Shown here in pieces: positions 43,084 to 51,672 of a stretch of DNA of 64,000 nt. The stretch lies in contig NZ_CP071090.1 in assembly GCF_017301735.1 (NCBI RefSeq), positions 4,640,001-4,704,000 of the forward strand, written 5' to 3'. Source of the DNA: Pyxidicoccus parkwaysis (GTDB lineage: Bacteria > Myxococcota > Myxococcia > Myxococcales > Myxococcaceae). The notes beneath the pieces are model-generated. The model saw only the letters and a list, made by a program, of their open reading frames with translations. It was not told the DNA's origin and did no database searches. The stretch's first letter is position 1; each line of letters opens with the position of its first letter. The position numbers and the translations under genes are program-made.

Positions 43084-43863
43084 CTACGCCGCCTGGATTC
43101 GGGGCGGCGTGGTGTCCCCGGCCAGCGGCACGGTGAACTGCCAGCGCACGCTCATGGGCAGGCCCCGCGCGCGCTTGAGGGCCACCGCCGCCTGGTGCCG
43201 CTCGGACGGCTTGAGCTGGACGAACTGCCACGCGTCCGGCTCGTCGCGCATGCGCGGGTCGAAGGAGATGCGCGGCGACTGGCCCCGCTCCAGGTGGAAG
43301 GCGAACTGCTCCAGCGGCAGCGACAGTCCCGCGCCGCGCGCCTTGATGTAGGCCTCCTTCAGCGTCCAGTACTCGAAGAAGCGCGCGCGGTGGCGGTCCG
43401 GCGGCAGGGCGCGCAGCGTGGCCACCTCCGTGGGCGCGAAGTAGTGGTCGGCAATCTCCACCGTCTCGCCGGGCCGCTCCGCGTCCTCCACGTCCGCGCC
43501 CAGCTCCGCGCCCGTGCCCACCGCCACCAGCGCCATACCGTCCGTGTGGGACAGGTTGAAGCGCAGCTTCGTGCCCCACTCGCCCTGCACCTCCGGCCGC
43601 CCGTACGCGTTGGTCGCGAAGGTCCACGCGGCCGGCGCCACCGGCGCGTAGCGCGAGAGCGTCAGCCGCACCAGCGCGTGACTCACCAGGTACTGCCGCT
43701 GGTGACGCTCGAAGCGGAAGCGGCGCTGCTTCTCGCGCTCGCCCGCGTCCAGCAGGTTCCAGTACGCGTCCAGGAGCTTCCGGTCGTCGATGCGCTCCGG
43801 CTCCACAATCCACACGTGGACCTCGTCCGGCCGCAGCTCCAGGAGGTTCGAGACAGTCGACAT
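43084..43863 (-). CDS. Sfp-type 4'-phosphopantetheinyl transferase
   Basis: 259 residues. The ACPS-superfamily motifs are clear: GAELGADVEDAERPG (metal-binding Asp and Glu), DHYFAPTEVATL, and the signature WTLKEAYIKARGAGLSLPL. It transfers phosphopantetheine from CoA to the serine of carrier-protein domains. The size and broad motif set are those of Sfp/Gsp-type enzymes used in secondary metabolism rather than AcpS. It is divergent from the App1-like gene (84 bp) and convergent with the thioesterase gene. It may be a genome-wide PPTase for this metabolite-rich organism (inference). Confidence 0.92.
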   Translation of the reverse strand: MSTVSNLLELRPDEVHVWIVEPERIDDRKLLDAYWNLLDAGEREKQRRFRFERHQRQYLVSHALVRLTLSRYAPVAPAAWTFATNAYGRPEVQGEWGTKLRFNLSHTDGMALVAVGTGAELGADVEDAERPGETVEIADHYFAPTEVATLRALPPDRHRARFFEYWTLKEAYIKARGAGLSLPLEQFAFHLERGQSPRISFDPRMRDEPDAWQFVQLKPSERHQAAVALKRARGLPMSVRWQFTVPLAGDTTPPRIQAA

Positions 43864-43947
43864 GGCCTACATCTACCACGCCGTTGGCGCCCACGCGTAG
43901 GCTGGGGGATGGCCCGGATGCGTCCCGAAGGGCCGGGGGGAAGAACC

Positions 43948-45162
43948 ATGGACCTGACTGCCGCGACGAAGAAGCTGGAGACGCTGCGCAACCTCATGGC
44001 CGGCCACACGGACCGGGACGAGGAGCGCCGCATCCTCGGGCTGCTCACCGGAGCCAGCGCCGCCGAGCTCAACTTCCTGCTGAGCAACGTGGACCTGGAG
44101 GCGCTGCTCGAGGACGTGGATGACCGCATCATCGGCCCCGACAACCGCACCGCCCTGCTGGAGCTGCTGTGCGTCCGCCGCGCCAGTGAGCTGTCCATTC
44201 CCTCGCGCGCCAGCCTGGTGACGGCGCTCCAGGTGGGCGCCACGCTCGAGGACGCGGAGCGGCGCATTCGTGACGTGTTCCTCGGGCTGCACGGCCGCGA
44301 GCTGACGGCCTTCAAGAACCTGCTCGACGCGGGCGGCAACCACCAGGATTTGGAGAAGCTCCTCTTCGACGACGTGGATGACCCGGCCCTGCGCGAGGAC
44401 ATCCTCGCCCACATCCGTCACGAGGCCGAGGCCGCGCCCAGCGGCGAGAACAAGGTCCTCAGCGACATCGACGACACGTTCTACGCGAACCTCAAGGACC
44501 GGCGTTACCCGTCCAAGACGGTGTACCCGGGCGTCATCGGCTTCTACGCGGAGCTGGACCGGGGGCCCGGCATCATGCCCGGCCGCGACGGCGACCTCAC
44601 CTTCGTCACCGCGCGGCCCAACGATGCGCTGGGCGTGGTGGAGGACATGACGCTCGAGACGCTGCGCGAGCGCGGCGTCCCTCCTCCCGCCGTGCTCTCC
44701 GGCAGCTTCGCCAACCTCGTCGGCAACTCGCGCATCGCCGACAAGAAGTTCGACAACTTCACGCGTTACCTCCGTCTCTTCCCCGAGTACGGCTTCGTCT
44801 TCGTGGGCGACAGCGGCCAGGGCGACGTGGAGTTCGGAGAGAGGATGCTCGCAGCGGCTCCGCACTCGGTGCACGCCGTCTTCATCCACGACGTGGTGGA
44901 CACGCCGGAGGCCACGCGCCAGGGCTGGCGCGAGAAGCGCATCTTCTTCTTCGACACCTACGTGGGCGCCGCGGTGGAGGCCTTCCACGTGGGCGTCATC
45001 TCCCGCGACGGCGTGGCGCGCATCGCCTGCGCCGCACAGGAGTCCATGGCCGGCATCGCCTTCGACTCGCCCGGCCAGCGCGAGGCGCGCCTCTTCGAGT
45101 TGGAGCGTGACTTGAAGCGCGCCGCGGCCGTCACCGCCGCGCCGGTGGCGGCGGCACGCTGA
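43948..45162 (+). CDS. App1-like HAD-superfamily phosphatase
   Basis: 404 residues from ATG 43948, which has a GGGGGGAAG ribosome site; the same frame is open much further upstream but only as the shadow of the thioesterase and PPTase genes. The first 150 residues are Leu/Glu/Asp-rich helices without recognisable domain. The catalytic part begins with SDIDDTFYANL (the DxDDT of App1/LNS2 phosphatidate phosphatases), continues with FVTARPN (motif II) and has KKFDNF and GDSGQGDVEFG as motifs III and IV. It probably dephosphorylates a lipid phosphate such as phosphatidate. The last 32 bp overlap the 3' end of the convergent oxidase gene. Confidence 0.8.
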   Translation: MDLTAATKKLETLRNLMAGHTDRDEERRILGLLTGASAAELNFLLSNVDLEALLEDVDDRIIGPDNRTALLELLCVRRASELSIPSRASLVTALQVGATLEDAERRIRDVFLGLHGRELTAFKNLLDAGGNHQDLEKLLFDDVDDPALREDILAHIRHEAEAAPSGENKVLSDIDDTFYANLKDRRYPSKTVYPGVIGFYAELDRGPGIMPGRDGDLTFVTARPNDALGVVEDMTLETLRERGVPPPAVLSGSFANLVGNSRIADKKFDNFTRYLRLFPEYGFVFVGDSGQGDVEFGERMLAAAPHSVHAVFIHDVVDTPEATRQGWREKRIFFFDTYVGAAVEAFHVGVISRDGVARIACAAQESMAGIAFDSPGQREARLFELERDLKRAAAVTAAPVAAAR

Positions 45163-47884
45163 TACCCAGCTGCAGGGACAAATCGAAGCTCAGGTCGGGC
45201 GACGTGGAGCCCACCTGCTTCACCATGACGGCGATGGTGTTCTCGCCCTGCACGAAGACGTCCGGCACCAGCGCCTCCGTCGCGGAGGAGTTCTCCGCGC
45301 TCCCGTTGGCGTACTTCGCGTGCGCCGTCCCATTGGTCGCGACGTTGCGGTAGAGCACCGGCGTGCCGTTGATGTAGACGACGATGCCGTCGTCATAGAG
45401 CACGTCCAGCGTGGCGCTCGTCACCGTGCCAGACAGGGTGAACTTCTTGCGGAAGTACACGCTCGTCTGCGACGGCGAGGTGCGCGCCAGCACCGTCGTC
45501 TCGTCCCCGTCGCCATAGCCGAGCTGGCCCGCGCCGGAGGCCCACGCGCTATCGTCGTAGCCCGCGGACGTCCATGCCGCGCCCGGGTCCTGCCCGTCGT
45601 CGCGGTACTTCCACGTGGAGCGCCAGGGGATGGGCGTCTCCTGCCGCACGTTGGAGATGGTGAAGACGGCGTTGCTCACGTCCATCGGCGCGCCCCCGCC
45701 CGCGCGGGACACGCGCACCAGCGCCTGCGTCGTCGACAGGTTCGGCACCTGCCACGCATACGTCCCCGTGTTCACCACGTTGGAGGCGATGGGCGCCCAG
45801 TTGGCGCCACCATCCTGCGACAGCGCCAGGTCCACCGCGGGCACGCTGCCGCTGGTGTTCCACCGGATGTTGATGGAGGTACCGACGAGCAGGTTCTCTC
45901 CCCCATTGGGCGACACGAGGGTGAGTGTGTCCGGCGGAGGTCCTTCACTGCCCAGCTCCGCCTCCAGGCCCAGCGCGAAGGTGAGGTCCTCCGACGTGCC
46001 GCTCACCTGCTTCACCATCACCGCGATGACGTTGTCCCCCACCACGAAGGGGTTGTTCGACAGCGGCACCGAGGCGCGGTCGAACGCGTTGCTCGCCGAG
46101 TCGGACGCGTACTCACCGAAGCCCGTGCCGTTGTCCATGTTCTTCGAGTACACGGGCACGCCGTTGACCCACACGGCGATGCCGTCGTCGAAGAGCACCT
46201 CCAGTTGCGCGCGCGTGACGGGCTTGTCGAGCGTGAGGTGCCTGCGGAAGTACACCGAGGGCTGGGCCGGCGAGGTGCGCGTCAGCAGCGTGCCCTCGTC
46301 CCCATCTCCGTAGCCGAGCTGCCCGGGACCGGAGCGCCACGACGCGTCGTTGTAGTCCCGCAGCTTCCAGTCCGGGCCGAGGTCCACGTTGTTGTCGTCG
46401 TACTTCCACACGTCGCTGAAGGAGACGAGGCGCTTGAGCTTCGGCGTCACCAGCGCCACGGTGACAATCTTCCCCACCGACGGCACGCCCCGGTCATCCA
46501 CCAGGAACAGCATGTAGGGCCCGGGGGGCGCGTCCACGTTGGTGGCGGGCGCGGTGATGGTGAGCCCGCCCTCCGCCGCGGTGTAGCCCAGCGTGAGGAA
46601 GCGCTGGCCCTGGTCCATGGCGTGCGTGGGCGAGCCCAGGCCGATGAGCGTCACCTTGCGGATGGACGCCACCTCCGGTGAGGACACGGTGAAGCTCTTC
46701 CCCGGCTCGATGACGTCAGGCGCCGAGGCGATGGTGGGGCGCGCGCCCTTGAAGAGGTACGGCGGCGAGAAGATCTCCATCGAATGGATGTTGCGGCCGC
46801 CGCCGTGCAGCACGCGCCCGTCCGGCAGGAGCAGCGACGTGGCGTGGTAGCCGTGGAAGTCGCTCGCGGAGGCCCACTTCGTCCACTTCTCCGTCGCGGG
46901 GTTGTAGACCTCCGCGTACTTCACCGCGCCGGAGGCGGTGCTGAAGCCGCTGGCGCTGGAGCCGCCGGTGACGAGCACCGTGCCGTCCGGCAACATGGTT
47001 GCGTTGCACTGCCGCCGGGGCAGCGACATGGACGCGGTGTAGCGCCACGCAGCCGTCGGCTGATTGAGGTCGATGATTTCCGCGGTGGCCGTGGGCGGGT
47101 CCCCACCGCCGACAATCATCACCTTCCCGTCGAAGTACACCGCCGGGCCGTAGGTGCGTCCGCCGAAGAGGCTGCGGCCGTGGTCCCACCACGTGCCCGT
47201 GCCGTGCCAGTCCAGGTACATGGTGGCGCGCCGGGGCGAGGAGAAGAAGAGCCGCCCGTTGGGCGCCACGAACATGCGCGGGTAATAGGGCAAATCCTTC
47301 ACCGCCGTGGACAAGTCGCGCAACGAATTGGGAGGTCCGCTGTCCGGGCCGCCGAGCTGGTACACCTGCACGAGCTGGTTGGTCATCCCCGGGCCGTGTG
47401 TCTCGCCGGAGAGGATGGCCACGTCGCCGTTGGGCAGCGTGGTGTTGGTGGGGTACCAGCGGTAGTCATTCATGTCCGGGCCGCGGAACCAGGTGTCGGT
47501 GGCCCCGTCGTAGATGCTCGTGTGCGCCAGCCCCACGTGCGGCTCGATGTGTCCTCCCGTCACCAGCAGCCGGCCGTCGGCCAGGAGGGAGTGCCCCGAG
47601 CAGAAGATGTTGTACTCGGGCACCGCTCCGGACTGGCGCGTGTTGGTGGCGGGGTCCCACAGCAGGGGTGGCCCCTCGCCCTCCTCGAACTCTCCGAAGA
47701 CGAACACCTTCCCGTTGGGAAGGAGGCTGGCGTGGGTGGCGGAGATGGGCCAGTTGCCCAGGTACGTCCACTGTCCGACGTCAGAAGGAACCTGCGCGCG
47801 TGCTGTTCCAGTGATGAACAGCGCACACGTCCACAGCCACACCGCGAACGCGCGCGGTGCCCTCAATCCTGATCCTGATGACAT
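45131..47884 (-). CDS. fbfB: Radical-copper oxidase (galactose/glyoxal oxidase), FbfB-like
   Basis: 917 residues with a signal peptide ending TGTARA. A Kelch-type seven-blade propeller holds the copper site: Cys95 (NIFCSGHSL) to cross-link with Tyr144 (RWYPTN), Tyr346-His347 (FHGYHATS) and His421 (SPTHAMDQ). These correspond to galactose oxidase Cys228, Tyr272, Tyr495/His496 and His581. A DUF1929-type domain follows. C-terminal to it are two copies of a beta-sandwich module (about 480-655 and 745-905, both with GQLGYGDGDE and NVIAVMVKQV-like signatures), separated by an Fn3/Kre9-like domain. It oxidises primary alcohols of sugars or aldehydes to give H2O2, outside the cell. It is divergent from a GT2 synthase. 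The pairing matches Stigmatella fbfB/fbfA and resembles Streptomyces glxA/cslA. The symbol is by resemblance and context. Confidence 0.82.
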   Translation of the reverse strand: MSSGSGLRAPRAFAVWLWTCALFITGTARAQVPSDVGQWTYLGNWPISATHASLLPNGKVFVFGEFEEGEGPPLLWDPATNTRQSGAVPEYNIFCSGHSLLADGRLLVTGGHIEPHVGLAHTSIYDGATDTWFRGPDMNDYRWYPTNTTLPNGDVAILSGETHGPGMTNQLVQVYQLGGPDSGPPNSLRDLSTAVKDLPYYPRMFVAPNGRLFFSSPRRATMYLDWHGTGTWWDHGRSLFGGRTYGPAVYFDGKVMIVGGGDPPTATAEIIDLNQPTAAWRYTASMSLPRRQCNATMLPDGTVLVTGGSSASGFSTASGAVKYAEVYNPATEKWTKWASASDFHGYHATSLLLPDGRVLHGGGRNIHSMEIFSPPYLFKGARPTIASAPDVIEPGKSFTVSSPEVASIRKVTLIGLGSPTHAMDQGQRFLTLGYTAAEGGLTITAPATNVDAPPGPYMLFLVDDRGVPSVGKIVTVALVTPKLKRLVSFSDVWKYDDNNVDLGPDWKLRDYNDASWRSGPGQLGYGDGDEGTLLTRTSPAQPSVYFRRHLTLDKPVTRAQLEVLFDDGIAVWVNGVPVYSKNMDNGTGFGEYASDSASNAFDRASVPLSNNPFVVGDNVIAVMVKQVSGTSEDLTFALGLEAELGSEGPPPDTLTLVSPNGGENLLVGTSINIRWNTSGSVPAVDLALSQDGGANWAPIASNVVNTGTYAWQVPNLSTTQALVRVSRAGGGAPMDVSNAVFTISNVRQETPIPWRSTWKYRDDGQDPGAAWTSAGYDDSAWASGAGQLGYGDGDETTVLARTSPSQTSVYFRKKFTLSGTVTSATLDVLYDDGIVVYINGTPVLYRNVATNGTAHAKYANGSAENSSATEALVPDVFVQGENTIAVMVKQVGSTSPDLSFDLSLQLGISVPPPPARR

Positions 47885-48162
47885 GGCTCCCCCCAGGCGG
47901 CCTACCGCCGGAAGTCCGGGCGCAGAACGTGAGGGGCCCCGGGTCCTCCGGCATCCCCGGCGCCAGTCGCACGCGCTGAATGGAAGCTGACGCGACGGTT
48001 GCTCCGGCGCTGCTCACTGCTCGTCACTCCACCTGTACACATGGGCAGTTGGCGCCGGGAGGCGGCCCGCCAACCTTCCGGTCGCTCATCTCGGGGGCCG
48101 CGAGGGCGGGGGGCGTCCTCGTGGGGAAGGAGCTCGCAGGCGTGACGGGGAGTCGGACCTAG
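47885..48162. promoter_or_regulatory. Divergent control region between the oxidase and polysaccharide operon
   Basis: 278 bp with no credible gene. A 7-bp inverted repeat GTTGGCG / CGCCAAC (48048-48054 and 48068-48074) lies about 90 bp before the synthase start. The oxidase gene has a strong GGGGGG ribosome site; the synthase has GGGGAG at 12 bp. A clear sigma-54 pair was not found. Confidence 0.45.
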
Positions 48163-49416
48163 ATGGAGCTCTTTCCCATTCATCTGCTGTTCATCGTCGT
48201 GCTGATGAACCGCTACATCCTCGGTCCGTTCCTGCGGCGCATGCGCGGCCAGCGGTTCGACCGGGTGGACGACACGTACCGGCCACGCGTGGCCATCGTC
48301 ATCCCCCTCTTCAACGAGGGAAAGGGCATCTTCCACGCCGTCCGCAGCCTGCTGGAGCAGGACTACCCGAGCGAGCTGCTCCAAATCGTGGTGGTGGATG
48401 ACTGCTCCAAGGACGACAGCTTCGCCTGGGCGCTGAAGGCCGCCGAGGGGCACGCCAACGTCATCGTGCTGCGCAACCCGGAGAACATGGGCAAGCGCAA
48501 GGGCATCAACCGCGGCGTGAAGGCCGCCGAGGATGCGGAAATCATCGTCTCGGTGGACTCGGACGTCATCGTGGACAAGTCCGCCGTGCGCCAGTTGGTG
48601 CGCCGCTTCACCCACCCGCGCATCGGCGCCGTGGGCGGCCGCACGTACGTGACGAACCGTCACCAGAACTGGCTGACGCGGATGATTGAAATCAAGTTCC
48701 ACTTCGCCCAGGAGTGGCTGAAGGACTTGGAGCGCAGCTTCCGCCAGGTGATGTGCCTGACGGGCTGCCTCACCGCGTACCGCCGCCATGTGATGCTGGA
48801 GCTGGAGCCCATCCTCGAGGCGCGCTCCATCGCCGGCGTCCCCATCAAGTACGGCGAGGACCGGTTCCTCACGCGGCAGATCGTCAAGGCCAACTACGAG
48901 ACGGTCTACACGCTGGACGCGTTCTGCTTCACCGCCGCGCCACCGACGCTGTCCGGCTACTTCTCGCAGCAGCTCCGGTGGCGGCGCTCCAACCTGGTGG
49001 ACCTGCTGGGCGGCCTGTCCCACGCGTGGCGCCTGCACCCCGTCATCACCATCCACTACGTGTCCCAGCTCGCGTTGCTGCTCTCGTACCCGGTGGTCAT
49101 CGTCCACAACATCATCAACGGCGAGTTCTGGGACATCCTCGCGTTCCACTTCCTCGTCATCGGTCTGTTGGGCGTCATCTACCGCTTCGAGACGCGGCAC
49201 CTGCCGGAGGACCGGCGCGTGCATGGGGCGAGCTTCCTGCCCATGGCGATGCTGATGCCGGTGACGTACGCGCTCTTCACGCCGCTCGCGCTCTTCACGT
49301 TGGACTCGGGGAGCTGGGAGACGCGCGGCAGTCCCAGCTCGGCGCCGGCCACGTCGCCCGCGGACACCGGCGGCGGCATACCTCCCACCCACGCTGGTGA
49401 GGGCTCTCATCCATGA
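48163..49416 (+). CDS. fbfA: Processive GT2 polysaccharide synthase (hyaluronan/chitin synthase-NodC type), FbfA-like
   Basis: 417 residues. One N-terminal membrane segment (about 5-20), a cytoplasmic GT-A domain, and about three C-terminal membrane segments (290-385). The catalytic set is complete: VVVDD (77-80), DSD (132-134), the TGCLTAYR acceptor loop, GED (231-233) and QxxRW (269-273). This is the layout of processive beta-glycan synthases (HasA, NodC, chitin synthase), which polymerise a UDP-sugar and extrude the chain. It is too short for BcsA and has no PilZ domain. It heads a four-gene operon whose next gene overlaps by ATGA. Stigmatella FbfA, a chitin-synthase homologue needed for fruiting bodies, is the nearest described case I recall. 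The sugar cannot be read from the sequence. Confidence 0.85.
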   Translation: MELFPIHLLFIVVLMNRYILGPFLRRMRGQRFDRVDDTYRPRVAIVIPLFNEGKGIFHAVRSLLEQDYPSELLQIVVVDDCSKDDSFAWALKAAEGHANVIVLRNPENMGKRKGINRGVKAAEDAEIIVSVDSDVIVDKSAVRQLVRRFTHPRIGAVGGRTYVTNRHQNWLTRMIEIKFHFAQEWLKDLERSFRQVMCLTGCLTAYRRHVMLELEPILEARSIAGVPIKYGEDRFLTRQIVKANYETVYTLDAFCFTAAPPTLSGYFSQQLRWRRSNLVDLLGGLSHAWRLHPVITIHYVSQLALLLSYPVVIVHNIINGEFWDILAFHFLVIGLLGVIYRFETRHLPEDRRVHGASFLPMAMLMPVTYALFTPLALFTLDSGSWETRGSPSSAPATSPADTGGGIPPTHAGEGSHP

Positions 49417-50513
49417 ACCAACGCGTCATCAACAAAGTCAATTCCATCGTGGTGTCGGCCTACAAGTTCATGGGCTCGGTGCTGCTGGCGTTGATCATGC
49501 TCGGGCTCATCTCCTTCCTCTCCGTGCAGGGCTTCTTCATGGTGAGCCGGAGCTGGGTGACACCCACCGTGATTTCGCCCACCGACACGGAAATCCTCAC
49601 CCTCAGCACGCAGGTGGCGGCGCAGACGTCCGCGAGGGACCACGTGCTCGCGGAGCGGCGCGTGGTGGAGGACCGCATCGCGGACACCGAGCGCACCATC
49701 GCCGCGGAGCGCTCGTTCCAGCAGCGCTTCCGGGTGGCGCTCAATGGCGAGCGCGCCTCGCGCGAGCGCGTGTCCAAGCGCCTGTCCGAGCTGCGGCGCG
49801 AGTACGGCCTCGCGCGTGAGGAAATCGTCCAGTCCAACCGCGCCTTCTCCGGGCTGACGCGCGCGCGCACGGACGCGCTGTTCGGCGCGCGCCTGCTGGA
49901 GCAGGAGGACAAGCTCACCATCAACCACCACCTGGCGCAGGTGGCGCAGAGCAACCTGTCGCTGGCGCAGAGCTCGGTGGACATCGAGACGAAGCTGGAC
50001 GCGCTCCGCCGGGAGATGGCGGGCCTGGCGGCGGTGCAGAAGGGGCTGGGCGAGGAGTCCTCGCCGGCCGGCATGACGACGGACGTGCTGCTGCTGGAGC
50101 GCGAGTTCACCCACTCCGTGCTGGAATTGGCCCGCGCCGAGGCCACCCTCAAGAGCCTGAAGCAGGACCTGAAGGCGCTGGACGACGTGGCCCTGCGGTA
50201 CGAGACGTTGATTGCCTCGCTGCGTGCGTCGCCGTACCTGAGGGCCATCGAGAAGGACCTCACGGTGGCCTTCGTCCCCTACGAGAACCTGAGCCACGCC
50301 GAGCAGGGCACGCCCCTCTACTCCTGCGCGGTGACGCTGTTCTGGTGCCGCGAGGTGGGTGTGATGGGAAAGGTGCTGGAGGGGGAGGTCTCCCTCAAGC
50401 ACCCCATCCGTCAGTACATGATTCGAGGCGTAATGGTGGAAATCCAGCTCTCGGATGGGCAGGCCGCACGAGAGGAATTGCTCCACCTGGGCAGTCCCCC
50501 GATGCTGCTCTGA
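49413..50513 (+). CDS. Membrane-anchored periplasmic coiled-coil protein (HlyD/adaptor-like)
   Basis: 366 residues. One N-terminal transmembrane helix (about 18-45, SVLLALIMLGLISFLSVQGFF) with the remainder periplasmic. Residues about 60-260 are almost wholly Glu/Arg/Ala/Leu heptads with no prolines (DHVLAERRVVEDRIADTER), a long antiparallel coiled coil. A small beta-rich end follows (EGEVSLKHPIRQYMIRGVMV). This is the topology of membrane-fusion (HlyD-like) adaptors. It starts inside the stop of the synthase gene (ATGA), and a TolC-like gene follows 31 bp later. I infer that it bridges the synthase to the outer membrane so the polysaccharide can cross the periplasm. No family name is certain. 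Confidence 0.72.
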   Translation: MNQRVINKVNSIVVSAYKFMGSVLLALIMLGLISFLSVQGFFMVSRSWVTPTVISPTDTEILTLSTQVAAQTSARDHVLAERRVVEDRIADTERTIAAERSFQQRFRVALNGERASRERVSKRLSELRREYGLAREEIVQSNRAFSGLTRARTDALFGARLLEQEDKLTINHHLAQVAQSNLSLAQSSVDIETKLDALRREMAGLAAVQKGLGEESSPAGMTTDVLLLEREFTHSVLELARAEATLKSLKQDLKALDDVALRYETLIASLRASPYLRAIEKDLTVAFVPYENLSHAEQGTPLYSCAVTLFWCREVGVMGKVLEGEVSLKHPIRQYMIRGVMVEIQLSDGQAAREELLHLGSPPMLL

Positions 50514-50544
50514 TGACCTCGCCTCCTGGAGGTGGAGAGGGTTT

Positions 50545-51672
50545 ATGCGGATGATGCTCACTGGCGGTGCGCTGCTGGCCCTGGTCGCGCGCACCGCGCT
50601 GGCGCAGTCGGCGCCTCCGTCGCAGGCGCAGGCCGCGCCGAAGCTGGAGGACCGGGCCAGCGGCTACTGCGACTTCGTGCGAGGCGTGGCGGACGCGGAG
50701 TCGGCGCTGGAGCTGGCCCCGGAGCTGTACGCCAGCTTCGGCGTGGTGAACGCGGGCGAGTCGAGCGGCGGCGGCGCGCTGGGCAAGCCGAAGCCACGGC
50801 TGACGGCGGGCCTCGGGTACGACTTCGTGGGGCTGTACCGGGGGACGACGATCCGCAAGCGCGCGGAGGCGGACTGCCGCCGGCAGCGCGCCGTGGCGAT
50901 GCTCGAGGCCGCCGTCCACCAGGGCCCCGCGCTGGGCGAGGACGCCGCGCTGGAGGCCCGCGCCCGCGTGCTCCAGGAGTCCCTGCCCCGCGCCGAGGAG
51001 CTCGTCACGGCGCTGCGCAATGATTTGCGCGAGGGGCGCTCGACGCTGGAGGAGTTGAACGCGGTGCAGGTGCGGCTGGACAACCTGCGCGAGCTGGCCA
51101 CGAACACGGCGCTCGCTCGCGCGCAGATCGCGGGCCGGCCCCAGTTCGCGCAGGGGCAGCGGCTGGAGTCGTTGCTGGAGGAGATGCGCGCCGCGGATGA
51201 CGAGGTGGAGTCGTACTCCGGCGGCCTGCGTCGCGCGGAGGCCTGGGAGCTGAGCCTGCGCGGCGGCTACGACGAGGTCTTCAACGTGGAGCAGAGCGTG
51301 CCCCTGTCCGGGCAGATTCTGCTCACCTACAACCTGGGCCACCTGTGGCAGGGCTCCGCCAACGCGCGCGCGAGGGAGGGCCGGCGCCAGGCGTCGCTGC
51401 AGGAAGTGACCGGCGTGTCGCAGCGCATCTCCGAGCTGATGGCGGACCTGCGCGCGCGGCACCGCACCGAGGAGAGCCGGCTGCGCGAGGTGTCGACGTT
51501 GGTGGCGGACCTGGAGGGGCAATTGCGTGAGGTGGAGGCCCTGCAGACGCGCGAGGTCCGGCGCTTCCGCGACTACCTGCTGCTGGAGCTGACGCGGCTG
51601 CGCGCGGAGCAGGCGTACCTGCGCGCCCACGTGGACGCGCTCACTTCGCTCGTCGGAACGGGGGCGCCGTGA
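50545..51672 (+). CDS. TolC-like outer-membrane protein
   Basis: 375 residues from ATG 50545, which has a GGAGAGG site and a signal peptide (MLTGGALLALVARTALA). The mature protein is shorter than TolC (about 420-470). It keeps the helical-hairpin character of outer-membrane efflux proteins (LRNDLREGRSTLEELNAVQVRLDNLRELA; long Arg/Glu/Leu helices at the C-terminus) with short strand-like stretches (PRLTAGLGYDF, SGQILLTYNLGHLW) that could form the barrel. It lies third in the polysaccharide operon, after the adaptor-like gene, and the next gene overlaps its stop by 4 bp. Likely the exit duct for the polymer. Confidence 0.7.
   Translation: MRMMLTGGALLALVARTALAQSAPPSQAQAAPKLEDRASGYCDFVRGVADAESALELAPELYASFGVVNAGESSGGGALGKPKPRLTAGLGYDFVGLYRGTTIRKRAEADCRRQRAVAMLEAAVHQGPALGEDAALEARARVLQESLPRAEELVTALRNDLREGRSTLEELNAVQVRLDNLRELATNTALARAQIAGRPQFAQGQRLESLLEEMRAADDEVESYSGGLRRAEAWELSLRGGYDEVFNVEQSVPLSGQILLTYNLGHLWQGSANARAREGRRQASLQEVTGVSQRISELMADLRARHRTEESRLREVSTLVADLEGQLREVEALQTREVRRFRDYLLLELTRLRAEQAYLRAHVDALTSLVGTGAP

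Noticed and set aside
42445..45162. A 905-codon frame running through the thioesterase and PPTase region
   Set aside because: Only the part from ATG 43948 is protein-like. The upstream part is an out-of-frame shadow of the thioesterase gene and antisense to the PPTase gene.
47970..48010. Sigma-54 promoter (GG-N10-GC) in the oxidase/synthase region
   Set aside because: A TGGAAGC and a TTGC occur, but their spacing does not fit.
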